Below are positions 26,450 to 38,103 of a stretch of 40,811 bases of DNA, piece by piece. The translations under genes were made by a program, and so were the position numbers. This DNA comes from an uncultured Verrucomicrobiota bacterium (GTDB lineage: Bacteria; Verrucomicrobiota; Verrucomicrobiia; Opitutales; Intestinicryptomonadaceae): NCBI GenBank assembly GCA_949293415.1, contig CASFDK010000010.1:1-40811 (forward strand), given 5' to 3'. Every line of letters begins with the position of its first letter. Position 1 is the first letter of the stretch. Under the pieces are notes generated by a model. It searched no databases. It was not told the origin of the DNA and saw nothing but the letters and a program-made list of their open reading frames with translations.

Positions 26450-27922
26450 ATGAGCGGAGAAATCTTTTACGAAAATATCGACAAACTCGACGCAATGCTC
26501 GACAGCCGCCAAATCTCGGCGGTGGAGCTTGCAACGGTTTTCATCGACAGAAAAAACGCGGTAGATTCCAAAGTGGGCGCGTTCATTTCCTCAAACGAGG
26601 AAGAACTTTTGGCGAATGCCGAAAAATCAGACAAGCGCAGGGCAAACGGCGGCAAGCTTTCGGAGCTCGACGGCATTCCCGTAGGGCTGAAAGACCTGCT
26701 TGCGGTACGCGGACAGAAGCTCACCTGCGCAAGCAGAATGCTCGAAAACTACGTCAGCCCCTATACGGGCACGGCAATGCAAAAGCTCGAAGGCGCGGGC
26801 GCGCTTTTCTGGGGGCGTCTGAATATGGACGAATTTGCAATGGGCTCTTCCTGCGAAAACAGCGCGCTCCAGAAAACGCGCAACCCGTGGGACTTGTCGC
26901 GCATCCCGGGGGGCAGCAGCGGCGGTTCGGCGGCGGCGGTTTCGGCGGGCGAATGCGCCGTATCGCTCGGTTCGGACACGGGCGGCTCAATCCGCCAGCC
27001 CGCTTCGCTCTGCGGCGTTGTGGGCATGAAGCCCACGTACGGGCTTGTAAGCCGTTTCGGTCTGGCGGCGTTTGCTTCGTCGCTCGACCAGATAGGTCCG
27101 TTCGCGCGTTCGGTGAAGGACGCGGCGATTGTGCTCAAACACATCGCGGGCTACGACAGGCTCGATTCCACAAGCGTGAACGTGAAGATTGAAGACTATC
27201 CGTCGAAGCTTTCCGCCGATTCGCTCAAGGGCAAAAAAATCGGCGTTCCGAAAGAATATTTCGCGTCAGAGGGTATCGACCCAGAAGTTCGGCAAATTGT
27301 GGAGGCGGCAATTAAAAAGTGCGGCGAACTCGGCGCGGAAATCGTCGAAGTTTCCCTGCCGCATACCGATTTGGCGATTCCCGTCTACTACATCATCGCG
27401 ACCGCCGAGGCTTCGTCGAATCTCGCCCGCTACGACGGAATACGCTACACGCACCGCAGCGACAAGGCAAAAGACGTAATCGATGTATACTTTAAGAGCC
27501 GCGCCGAAGGCTTCGGCGAAGAGGTCAAACGCCGAATCATCTTGGGTAGCTACGTTCTCAGCTCGGGCTATTACGACGCGTACTATCTCCGCGCCCAAAA
27601 GGTTCGTACGCTCATCAGAACCGACTTCGAAAAGGCGTTCGAGTCGGTCGACGCAATTCTTGCGCCGACATCGCCGACGACCGCGTTCAAAGCGGGCGAA
27701 AAAACGTCCGATCCGCTTGCGATGTACCTTAGCGACATCTTTACAATCAACGTAAACCTTGCGGGGCTTCCCGCAATATCCGTGCCGTGCGGCTTCGCGT
27801 CGGACGGAATGCCCGTGGGACTTCAGATGATAGGCAGGGCGTTCGACGAATCGAATCTGCTCTCCTATGCCTACGCGTACGAATGCGCCTGTGACTGGAA
27901 CAAACGCAACCCGCAACTCTGA
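26450..27922 (+). CDS. gatA: Asp-tRNA(Asn)/Glu-tRNA(Gln) amidotransferase subunit A
   Basis: 490-residue amidase subunit releasing ammonia from glutamine. The Ser-Ser-Lys triad is visible: Lys in [12 protein letters not shown], the cis-Ser and neighbours in [13 protein letters not shown], and the nucleophile region in [26 protein letters not shown]. The C-terminal substrate domain includes [17 protein letters not shown] and the closing LPAISVPCG and GLQMIG motifs. Length and order are typical. The stop at 27920-27922 is seven bases before gatB. No Shine-Dalgarno sequence precedes the ATG, consistent with coupling to gatC. Confidence 0.96.
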   Translation: MSGEIFYENIDKLDAMLDSRQISAVELATVFIDRKNAVDSKVGAFISSNEEELLANAEKSDKRRANGGKLSELDGIPVGLKDLLAVRGQKLTCASRMLENYVSPYTGTAMQKLEGAGALFWGRLNMDEFAMGSSCENSALQKTRNPWDLSRIPGGSSGGSAAAVSAGECAVSLGSDTGGSIRQPASLCGVVGMKPTYGLVSRFGLAAFASSLDQIGPFARSVKDAAIVLKHIAGYDRLDSTSVNVKIEDYPSKLSADSLKGKKIGVPKEYFASEGIDPEVRQIVEAAIKKCGELGAEIVEVSLPHTDLAIPVYYIIATAEASSNLARYDGIRYTHRSDKAKDVIDVYFKSRAEGFGEEVKRRIILGSYVLSSGYYDAYYLRAQKVRTLIRTDFEKAFESVDAILAPTSPTTAFKAGEKTSDPLAMYLSDIFTINVNLAGLPAISVPCGFASDGMPVGLQMIGRAFDESNLLSYAYAYECACDWNKRNPQL

Positions 27923-27929
27923 TTTTATT

Positions 27930-29447
27930 ATGTCCGAAATACAATACGAAGCAGTAATCGGTCTGGAAACGCACGTCCAAATCAAGACGCGCAGCAAGAT
28001 GTTCACTTCGGTGGCGCACAGGTTCGGCGAGCCGCCGAATACGCTAACCGACGTAGTTGTCTGGGCACTCCCCGGGGTTCTGCCGGTGCTCAACTACGAG
28101 GCGATTCGCAAGACAATCGAACTGGGGCTTATGCTCGGGTGCGAAATTCCCGAAATAACAAAGTGGGACAGAAAAAACTATTTCTACCCCGACAGCCCCA
28201 AAAACTACCAGCTTTCGCAGTACGACAAACCGCTGTGTCTGGGCGGGAGCGTCGAGATTGAGCTGCCCGCCGAAAACAGGTCTGAAATGGGCGCGCACCG
28301 CAATGTTAAGCTCACGCGCATACATCTCGAGGAAGACGTGGGTAAGCTCACGCACTTTGCGCACGATTCGCTCGTGGACTACAACAGGGCGGGCACGCCG
28401 CTTATGGAAATCGTCTCCGAGCCCGATATGCACTCTTCGGAAGAGGTTTTCGCGTATCTTACTTCGCTCAAAAACACCATTTCCGCCGCGGGAATTTCGG
28501 ACTGCGATATGGAAAAGGGGCAGATGCGCTGCGACGTAAACGTGTCGATTCGTCCCGTGGGCGCAAGGGAATTCGGCGTGAAGGTGGAGATGAAAAACAT
28601 CAACTCTACATCGCACGCGCGCAACTGTATAGACTACGAAATCCGCAGGCAGATAGACTGCATCAAAAAGGGAATCCCGATTGTTCAGGAAACGCGCCGC
28701 TACGACGCGCAGCTCGGCGTAACGCAGTCGATGCGCTCGAAGGAGGATGCGCACGACTACCGCTACTTCCCCGATCCCGACCTTATGCCGTGCAAAATCT
28801 CGCGCGAGCTACTCGATTCAATCCGCGCAAATCTGCCCGAACTTCCGTTCGACCGCCAGCGCAGATATATGGAAAACTACGGTCTTCCGTATTCGGTAAC
28901 TTCGGCAATCTGCCCCGATGCCGCTCTTTGCGCCTACTTCGAAGAGTCGCTCAAAGAGTACGGCAAAAATCCGAAGGTTTCCGCGAATATGATTGTCAAT
29001 GACCTTCTGCGCGAACTTTCCGCCGCCGACGAATCCGAAAAACCGGACGACTTCGAGAAATCCGAAAATGTCGCCGTACACGCTTCGACGGCAGAAAAAC
29101 TCGCCAAGTGCAAACTTTCGGCAAAGGCGTTGGCTTCGCTCGTGCGGGTTGTCGATAGCGGCGTAATTTCGAAGCAGATGGCAAAGGAAGTGTTTGTTGA
29201 AATGTTCTCGACGGGCGAAACCGCCGACGAAATCGTCGGGCGCAAGGGGCTTAAGCAGAACAGCAACACCGACGAGCTGGAAAAGTTCTGCCTCGAGGCG
29301 ATGGCGGGCAACCAAAAGGCAATCGACCAATTCAAGGCTGGCAACGAGAAGGCGATAAACGCGCTTATCGGACCTGTGATGAAGGCGTCGAAGGGCAAGG
29401 CGAATCCCGCGATGGTGCTCGACATCCTCAAAAAACTAATCAAGTAG
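27930..29447 (+). CDS. gatB: Asp-tRNA(Asn)/Glu-tRNA(Gln) amidotransferase subunit B
   Basis: 505-residue kinase/transamidase subunit that activates the misacylated tRNA and accepts ammonia from GatA. The signature YEAVIGLETHVQIKTRSKMF begins the protein, followed by the ATP/metal site region around residues 60-250 (YPDSPKNYQLSQYDKPLC, HLEEDVGKL, DYNRAGTPLMEIVSEPD, KVEMKNINS) and the tail domain (KQMAKEVFVEM, PGKANPAMV-like ending). The ATG at 27930 matches the known start. It is tightly coupled upstream to gatA, and its stop is three bases before the M48 protease start, so that membrane protease is probably translated from the same message. Confidence 0.96.
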   Translation: MSEIQYEAVIGLETHVQIKTRSKMFTSVAHRFGEPPNTLTDVVVWALPGVLPVLNYEAIRKTIELGLMLGCEIPEITKWDRKNYFYPDSPKNYQLSQYDKPLCLGGSVEIELPAENRSEMGAHRNVKLTRIHLEEDVGKLTHFAHDSLVDYNRAGTPLMEIVSEPDMHSSEEVFAYLTSLKNTISAAGISDCDMEKGQMRCDVNVSIRPVGAREFGVKVEMKNINSTSHARNCIDYEIRRQIDCIKKGIPIVQETRRYDAQLGVTQSMRSKEDAHDYRYFPDPDLMPCKISRELLDSIRANLPELPFDRQRRYMENYGLPYSVTSAICPDAALCAYFEESLKEYGKNPKVSANMIVNDLLRELSAADESEKPDDFEKSENVAVHASTAEKLAKCKLSAKALASLVRVVDSGVISKQMAKEVFVEMFSTGETADEIVGRKGLKQNSNTDELEKFCLEAMAGNQKAIDQFKAGNEKAINALIGPVMKASKGKANPAMVLDILKKLIK

Positions 29448-29450
29448 GCT

Positions 29451-30695
29451 ATGACCGTTCCCGTCGCAGTGGTGCTGACAATGCTCGTGCTAAACTACGC
29501 CGTGCTTACGTGGCTAGACGTTCTGAACATGCGCAGTATCCGCGCAAACGAAAAGAGCGTGCCGCAGGCGTTCGCGTCGTTTATGGACGCGAAAACCTAC
29601 GCAAAATCTCTGGCGTACACGCTCGACAAAACGCGTTTCAGGATTTTCGAGGGCACGTGCAACACCCTGTTTCTCGCGCTGCTGTTCGCCCTCTGGATTA
29701 TTCCGATCCTCTTCGATTTCGGAATCGACGTTTTCGGCGCGAGCGTGTTCGGTCAGGCTGTTACCATCGTGCTGATTTCGGTTGTGCTTTCAGTGCCGTC
29801 GCTTCCCTTCGAACTCTATTCGCAGTTCGTAATCGAAGAGGAGTACGGCTTCAACAAGAGCACGCTTAAACTCTGGGTTGTGGACAAAATCAAAAGCCTT
29901 TTTGTAGGGCTGATTTTGGGCGCGCCGATTCTTACTCTAATCCTCTGGTTTTCCGAGTCGTTCAAGAACACTTGGTGGCTTTGGGGCTTTCTTGCCGTGG
30001 CGGCATTCCAGCTTGTGATGGTTGTGCTGTATCCGCGTCTGATTATGCCGCTTTTCAACAAGCTCGAACCTCTGCCCGACGGCGAACTGAAAACGCGCCT
30101 GCTCGCTCTTTCGGAGCGCGGCGGTTTCCACGCGAGCACGATTCAGGTGATGGACGGCAGCAAACGCAGCTCGCATTCAAACGCGTTTTTTACGGGTTTC
30201 GGACGCTTCCGCAGAATAGTGCTTTTCGACACGCTCGTCGAGCAGCTCGGCGAAGCCGAAATCGAGGCGGTTCTGGCGCACGAGATAGGGCACTACAAAA
30301 GGGGACACATCGTAAAGATGATGGCTATGAACTTTGTTATGCTCTTTGCGGCGTTCGCGGTGATGGGGTGGCTGTCGCTGAGCGAGTGGTTTTTTCTGGG
30401 TTTCGGCTTTTGCGAGGCTACGGGCTTCGGACCGGTCTTTTTGATGTTCTCGCTTTGCGCGGGCTTTTTCACGTTCTGGATGACTCCCGTTTTAAACGCG
30501 TTCTCGCGGGCGAACGAGTACGAGGCGGACGCATTTTCGGCGAAATTGTGCGGGGCTGAGAATCTGAAATCGGCATTGAGAAAACTCCACAAAAAAAATC
30601 TGGGCAATCTCGTTCCGCACCCGATATACAGCGCATTCCACTATTCCCACCCGACGCTTCTCGAAAGGGAACGTGCGCTGGATGTCGTTTGTTAA
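29451..30695 (+). CDS. M48 family membrane zinc metalloprotease, Ste24-like
   Basis: 414-residue integral membrane peptidase of the CAAX/Ste24 type. Several hydrophobic helices (residues 1-25, 68-90, 100-118, 148-166, 176-195, 293-312, 326-346) surround the zinc motif HEIGH (His277, Glu278, His281). The third ligand is the Glu in RANEYEADAF. The FELYSQFVIEEEYGFNKST segment is typical of bacterial Ste24 homologues, which clear membrane proteins; prenylated CAAX substrates are not expected in bacteria. It begins three bases after gatB, the last gene of the operon. Its function in a gatCAB operon is unclear and may reflect mere co-transcription. A composite hairpin repeat follows at 30733. Confidence 0.92.
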   Translation: MTVPVAVVLTMLVLNYAVLTWLDVLNMRSIRANEKSVPQAFASFMDAKTYAKSLAYTLDKTRFRIFEGTCNTLFLALLFALWIIPILFDFGIDVFGASVFGQAVTIVLISVVLSVPSLPFELYSQFVIEEEYGFNKSTLKLWVVDKIKSLFVGLILGAPILTLILWFSESFKNTWWLWGFLAVAAFQLVMVVLYPRLIMPLFNKLEPLPDGELKTRLLALSERGGFHASTIQVMDGSKRSSHSNAFFTGFGRFRRIVLFDTLVEQLGEAEIEAVLAHEIGHYKRGHIVKMMAMNFVMLFAAFAVMGWLSLSEWFFLGFGFCEATGFGPVFLMFSLCAGFFTFWMTPVLNAFSRANEYEADAFSAKLCGAENLKSALRKLHKKNLGNLVPHPIYSAFHYSHPTLLERERALDVVC

Positions 30696-30732
30696 TGAAA
30701 AACGAATCTGCGGTTTCGAAAAATAACAAATT

Positions 30733-30856
30733 AAGTTCGTACATTCAAAGCCATTGCAAAGCAATGCGAACTTATACAGAAAAGGCGCTACTATAGTCGC
30801 GCAGAAGTATCACAAGAAGGAACGAAGTTCCGTAGCCGTGCAGGCAGCAGCCTGCC
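30733..30856 (+). repeat. composite hairpin repeat, copy D
   Basis: Plus-strand copy with all four modules: lead TAAGTTCG...CAAAG; hairpin I CATTGC/GCAATG (30752-30766); palindrome around ACTATAGT (30785-30802) with one mismatch; hairpin III GGAAC/GTTCC (30819-30831); hairpin IV GCAGGC/GCCTGC (30840-30855). It lies between the M48 gene and the NIF3 gene, both on the plus strand, and fills most of that 227-bp gap. Confidence 0.85.
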
Positions 30857-30922
30857 ATTGTTTTGGTGTTGAATTCGATGAAAAAACGTATTCAATATTT
30901 CCGCATGCAAAAACGCAGTGTT

Positions 30923-31690
30923 ATGAAAAAAAATGCAAAGCTGTCGGACGTTGTCGATTTTCTCGACGGCTTTTGCGGAGTTTCAGCCGTCAGGGATTTC
31001 CCGCCCGCACACAACGGACTGCAGTTCGAAAATAGCGGCAAGGTTACGCGAATCGCCGCGGCGGTCGACGGCGGGGGCGCGGAGATAGGCGTTGCCGCGC
31101 ACCTCGGGGCGGACTTGCTCATTGTCCACCACGGTCTTTATTGGGAACCGTCGATTCCCGTGGTCGGCTTCAGGTACGAAAAGGTGAAAGCTCTCATCGA
31201 TTCCGATATGGCCGTCTATTCGGTGCACCTGCCCCTCGACGCGCATCCGGAAATCGGCAACAACACACTAATCGCGCACGCGCTCGAACTCGAAATTTTG
31301 GGGCGTTGCTTCGAATACGAGGGCACGGAGATCGGCGTTGTAGCGCGCGCGCCGCGCGAAGGGCGCAGTGAGCTTGAATTGCGCCTGCGCTCGCTCTTTC
31401 CCCAGACGTACAAGTCGATGGCGTTTGGCTCGGAAAATCCCGAAAAAATCGCGATATGCTCGGGCAGCTGCGGCGAAGCCGTGCCGCACCTCCGCGAAAT
31501 GGGAATAGATACGCTCGTTTGCGGCGAACTGCGGCAGCGTCATTTTACGATGGCTCAGGAAATGGGCTTGAATCTCTATCCATGCGGGCATTATGCAACC
31601 GAATGCTTCGGCGTTGCCGCGCTCGGCGAGCTTGCCGCAAAACATTTCGGTTTGAAATGCGATTTTATCGAAATGCCGAACCCGCTTTGA
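30923..31690 (+). CDS. NIF3/YbgI-like dinuclear metal protein
   Basis: 255-residue member of the NIF3 family, toroidal proteins with a two-metal centre, reported as GTP cyclohydrolase I type 2-like in some annotations but of uncertain biochemical role. Metal ligands are visible in LIVHHGLYWEP (His69, His70), VHLPLDAHPEIGNN and the C-terminal CGHYATECFG. Length fits the short form without the PII-like insertion. The frame extends to 30863 with other possible starts at 30878 and 30905. The ATG at 30923 is chosen because LSDVVDFLDGF is the conserved beginning, but an extra 15 residues cannot be excluded. The upstream region contains hairpin repeat copy D and no clear ribosome binding site. Confidence 0.88.
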   Translation: MKKNAKLSDVVDFLDGFCGVSAVRDFPPAHNGLQFENSGKVTRIAAAVDGGGAEIGVAAHLGADLLIVHHGLYWEPSIPVVGFRYEKVKALIDSDMAVYSVHLPLDAHPEIGNNTLIAHALELEILGRCFEYEGTEIGVVARAPREGRSELELRLRSLFPQTYKSMAFGSENPEKIAICSGSCGEAVPHLREMGIDTLVCGELRQRHFTMAQEMGLNLYPCGHYATECFGVAALGELAAKHFGLKCDFIEMPNPL

Positions 31691-31702
31691 TTGTTTCCGA
31701 AA

Positions 31703-32656
31703 ATGAAAAAATTACTCTTCGCCGTATTTCTTTCCGCTTGTTCGTTTGCGTCCGCGCTCGAATACAAAGCCGCCAAAATTTCCGACGGCAAGGCTGAAGC
31801 CGACGTTTGCGTCGACGCTTCCCGCAACGGATACTACCGCGGGATGCGCTTCAGCCCCGACGGAATAGTGTTTTCGCTGAAAGTCAACGGGCACGTCTAT
31901 TTCGGCAGTCGGCACGACATCCACAGCCCCGATTTGCACGACGGCGTGAGCGGACCCGTCGAAGAATTCCTTGTCGTGGGCTACGACGACGCAAAGGCGG
32001 GCGAAGATTTTCTTAAAATCGGCGTGGGAATGCTCGAGCGTATCGATGCCGGGCCGTACAATTTCAGGCTTCCCCATAAAATCAAAAACGCGGGCGAGCG
32101 CAGCGTAAAAGTTCTGTCCGACCGCGTGGAGTATGTCCACAAGCTTTCGGACAAAAGCGGCTACGGCTATGTGCTGAAAAAGACGCTACTGCTCGACGGG
32201 AATGGTGGCTTGAAGATTTTGTGCACGCTCAAAAACACGGGAACGAAAAAAATAGATTCCAACGTCTACAATCATAATTTCTTTACCGTTGACAACGCCC
32301 CCGTAGACGAAAGCGTGGTCGTGAAGTTCGCGTTCGAGCCGAAAGCCGAGTTCGACGGGCTCGGCGCAAACGCAAAGCTCGACGGCTCGCGGATAAGGTT
32401 TTTGCGCCGACTTTCGGGAGAGGACAGGGCGAGTATGGTCGGAATCCGCGGCGGCGGCGTGTCGGCAAACGACGTATCGGTGGAGTTCGGCAATGTCGGA
32501 GCGGGCGTGCGCGTGCGTTGCGACAAGCCGCTTCTGAAAGCCGTGTTCTGGAGCGACAAAAAAACGGTGTGTCCCGAGCCGTTCGTAAAAATTTCGCTCG
32601 CCCCGAACGGGGAAGCGTCGTGGACGTGGACTTACGACTTCTACAACTTGAAATAG
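31703..32656 (+). CDS. secreted galactose-mutarotase-like protein
   Basis: 317-residue exported protein with signal peptide KKLLFAVFLSACSFASA. The rest is beta-rich and follows the aldose 1-epimerase/mutarotase-like beta-sandwich pattern: RNGYYRGMRFSPDGIVFSLKVNGHVYFG near the start, EEFLVVGYDDAKAGEDFLKIGVGMLERID in the middle, then TLKNTGTKKIDSNVYNHNFF, with the conserved NHNFF-type histidine. It ends with a short Trp-rich strand (GEASWTWTYDF). It may bind or epimerise sugars outside the cell, beside the secreted glycosidases; catalytic residues are not certain. It starts 12 bases after the NIF3 stop and converges on miaA with a 27-bp gap, so any terminator there would have to be very compact. 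Confidence 0.7.
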   Translation: MKKLLFAVFLSACSFASALEYKAAKISDGKAEADVCVDASRNGYYRGMRFSPDGIVFSLKVNGHVYFGSRHDIHSPDLHDGVSGPVEEFLVVGYDDAKAGEDFLKIGVGMLERIDAGPYNFRLPHKIKNAGERSVKVLSDRVEYVHKLSDKSGYGYVLKKTLLLDGNGGLKILCTLKNTGTKKIDSNVYNHNFFTVDNAPVDESVVVKFAFEPKAEFDGLGANAKLDGSRIRFLRRLSGEDRASMVGIRGGGVSANDVSVEFGNVGAGVRVRCDKPLLKAVFWSDKKTVCPEPFVKISLAPNGEASWTWTYDFYNLK

Positions 32657-32683
32657 CCGCCGACTGGGGAGCGTCCACGCCGC

Positions 32684-33553
32684 CTATTCTTTCGGTAGAT
32701 TGTTGCGGAAATATTTGCGCTGTTTTTTGACGAGCGCGAAGGTGGCGGCGACTATTTTTTCGCGGAGGGCGGAAGTGTCTTTTTCGCCGTTCGAAATCCA
32801 TTCGATTGTCTCGCGATAGCCGATTGCCGCGCTCGCCGACGGATTTTTCAGTATTCCGCGCCCGATAAGCGCGCGGGTTTCGTCCACAAGCCCGTCGCGT
32901 ATCATTTGGGCGGTGCGCAGTTTTATTCGGCTTAAAATTTCGTCGTTGTCGGCGTCGAGAATTACGAGGTTACGCTTTATGTCGCCGAGCGGACAGGGGA
33001 GTTTTTTGAAGTCGTCGAGCAGTTCGCGCGCCGATTTGCCCGATGCCATACAACGCTCGAACGCGTTTCTTACGCGTCGCGGGTTTTTTATGTCGACGCA
33101 TTCCGCCGCGCGCGGGTCGAGTTTCAAAAGTTCCCGCGCGAGAGCGTCCGCTCCTTCTCCCTGTTCTATTGCGTCCGCCGCGTTTTTGACGGAATCGGGA
33201 ATTTGCAGGTTGTCGGTTACCGCGGCGAACCACGCCTTCAGATAGAAGCCGCTTCCGCCCGTCACGACCGCTTCGCGTCCGCGCGAAAGGATGCCGTCGA
33301 GAGCCGTTTTCGCCGCCGCAACATACTGCGAAACGTCGAATTTTTCGGACGGTTCGGCTACGTCGACAAGGTGGTGCGGAATTTCCGCAAGCTCGGCTTT
33401 CGAGGCTTTCGCCGAACCGATGTCCATCCCGCGGTAGACCTGCACGCTGTCGCACGAGATTATTTCCGCGCCGCGTTCGCGGGCGTACTCCAACGCGGCC
33501 CGCGTCTTGCCCGCGCACGTCGCGCCAGTGATGATTTTCACTTCGGGTTTCAC
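32684..33553 (-). CDS. miaA: tRNA dimethylallyltransferase MiaA
   Basis: 289-residue enzyme that attaches dimethylallyl to A37 of tRNAs reading UNN codons. P-loop GATCAGKT (family GPTAxGKT) is near residue 9; the second residue is Ala rather than Pro. Then ISCDSVQVYRGMDIGSAK with the catalytic Asp, HHLVDVAEPSEKFDVSQY, GGSGFYLKAW, and the Arg-rich NPRRVRNAFERC segment. IGYRE and the basic QRKYFRN end the protein. There is no ATG near the core. A GTG at 33551-33553 overlaps the nth stop by four bases and is the likely start; the next GTG at 33541 is the alternative. It is the last gene of the GH50-GH2-nth-miaA run. Confidence 0.94.
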   Translation of the reverse strand: MKPEVKIITGATCAGKTRAALEYARERGAEIISCDSVQVYRGMDIGSAKASKAELAEIPHHLVDVAEPSEKFDVSQYVAAAKTALDGILSRGREAVVTGGSGFYLKAWFAAVTDNLQIPDSVKNAADAIEQGEGADALARELLKLDPRAAECVDIKNPRRVRNAFERCMASGKSARELLDDFKKLPCPLGDIKRNLVILDADNDEILSRIKLRTAQMIRDGLVDETRALIGRGILKNPSASAAIGYRETIEWISNGEKDTSALREKIVAATFALVKKQRKYFRNNLPKE

Positions 33554-34175
33554 CTGCGGAAGATTTTGCAGAGTCTGCAATAGGTTTCGGGCGTTTTGCA
33601 GGCGCGCGCTTGGCAGTATTCGCGCCCGTAGTAGATTAGCTGCAGATGGAGGTCGTTCCATTTTTCCTGCGGGAAGATCCGCTTTAGGTCGCGCTCGGTT
33701 TGTTCGACGCTGCTGCCGTCGCTAAGTCCCCAACGCGCCGCGAGTCTGTGGATGTGGGTATCGACGGGGAACGCGGGAAAGCCGAACGCCTGCGACATCA
33801 TAACCGATGCCGTTTTGTGTCCGACCCCCGGAAGTGCCTCGAGCTCTTCGAATGTCCGCGGAACTTTGCCGCCGTATTTTTCGGCGAGAATTTCCGACAT
33901 CCGCCTTATGTTTTTCGCCTTCGAGGGCGCAAGCCCGCAAGGGCGTATGATTTCCTCTATTTGGCTCTCCGACAACGCCGCCATCTTTTCGGGCGAGTCG
34001 GCTTTCGCGAAAAGGGCGGGAGTCGTCAGGTTTACGCGCTTGTCGGTGCACTGGGCGGACAAAATCACGGCGACGATAAATGTGAAATCGTCGACGTGTT
34101 CGAGCGGAATCGACGGGCTCGGGTAGAGCCCGTCGAGGGTTTCAATAATGATTTCGGCTTTTCGTGACTTTCTCA

Positions 34176-34176
<1 letters not shown>
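33550..34176 (-). CDS. nth: endonuclease III, variant iron-sulfur motif
   Basis: 208-residue DNA glycosylase/AP lyase that removes oxidised pyrimidines. The helix-hairpin-helix LPGVGHKTASVM contains the catalytic Lys, and FPVDTHIHRLAARW holds the catalytic Asp. The C-terminal cluster loop reads YCQARACKTPETYCRLC, giving CX4CX6CX2C. The canonical spacing is CX6CX2CX5C; here the last three cysteines match CX6CX2 and five residues later comes the stop codon. The ATG at 34176 overlaps the GH2 stop by one base (TAATG), and the stop overlaps the miaA GTG. The upstream frame extension to 34263 is inside GH2 and is not used. The fold and active site look intact. Confidence 0.94.
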
Positions 34177-38039
<3,863 letters not shown>

Positions 38040-38103
38040 AGTTCAAGCTTTTAAGCACGGCGGCGGTCCGCTGTCTTGCTGGGGTGCGCCGAATTTTTCC
38101 CCG

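Noticed and set aside
33550..33552. Selenocysteine or read-through at the nth TGA to restore a fourth cysteine position
   Set aside because: No SECIS-like signal is evident, a second TGA follows four codons later, and an alternative cysteine is present upstream.
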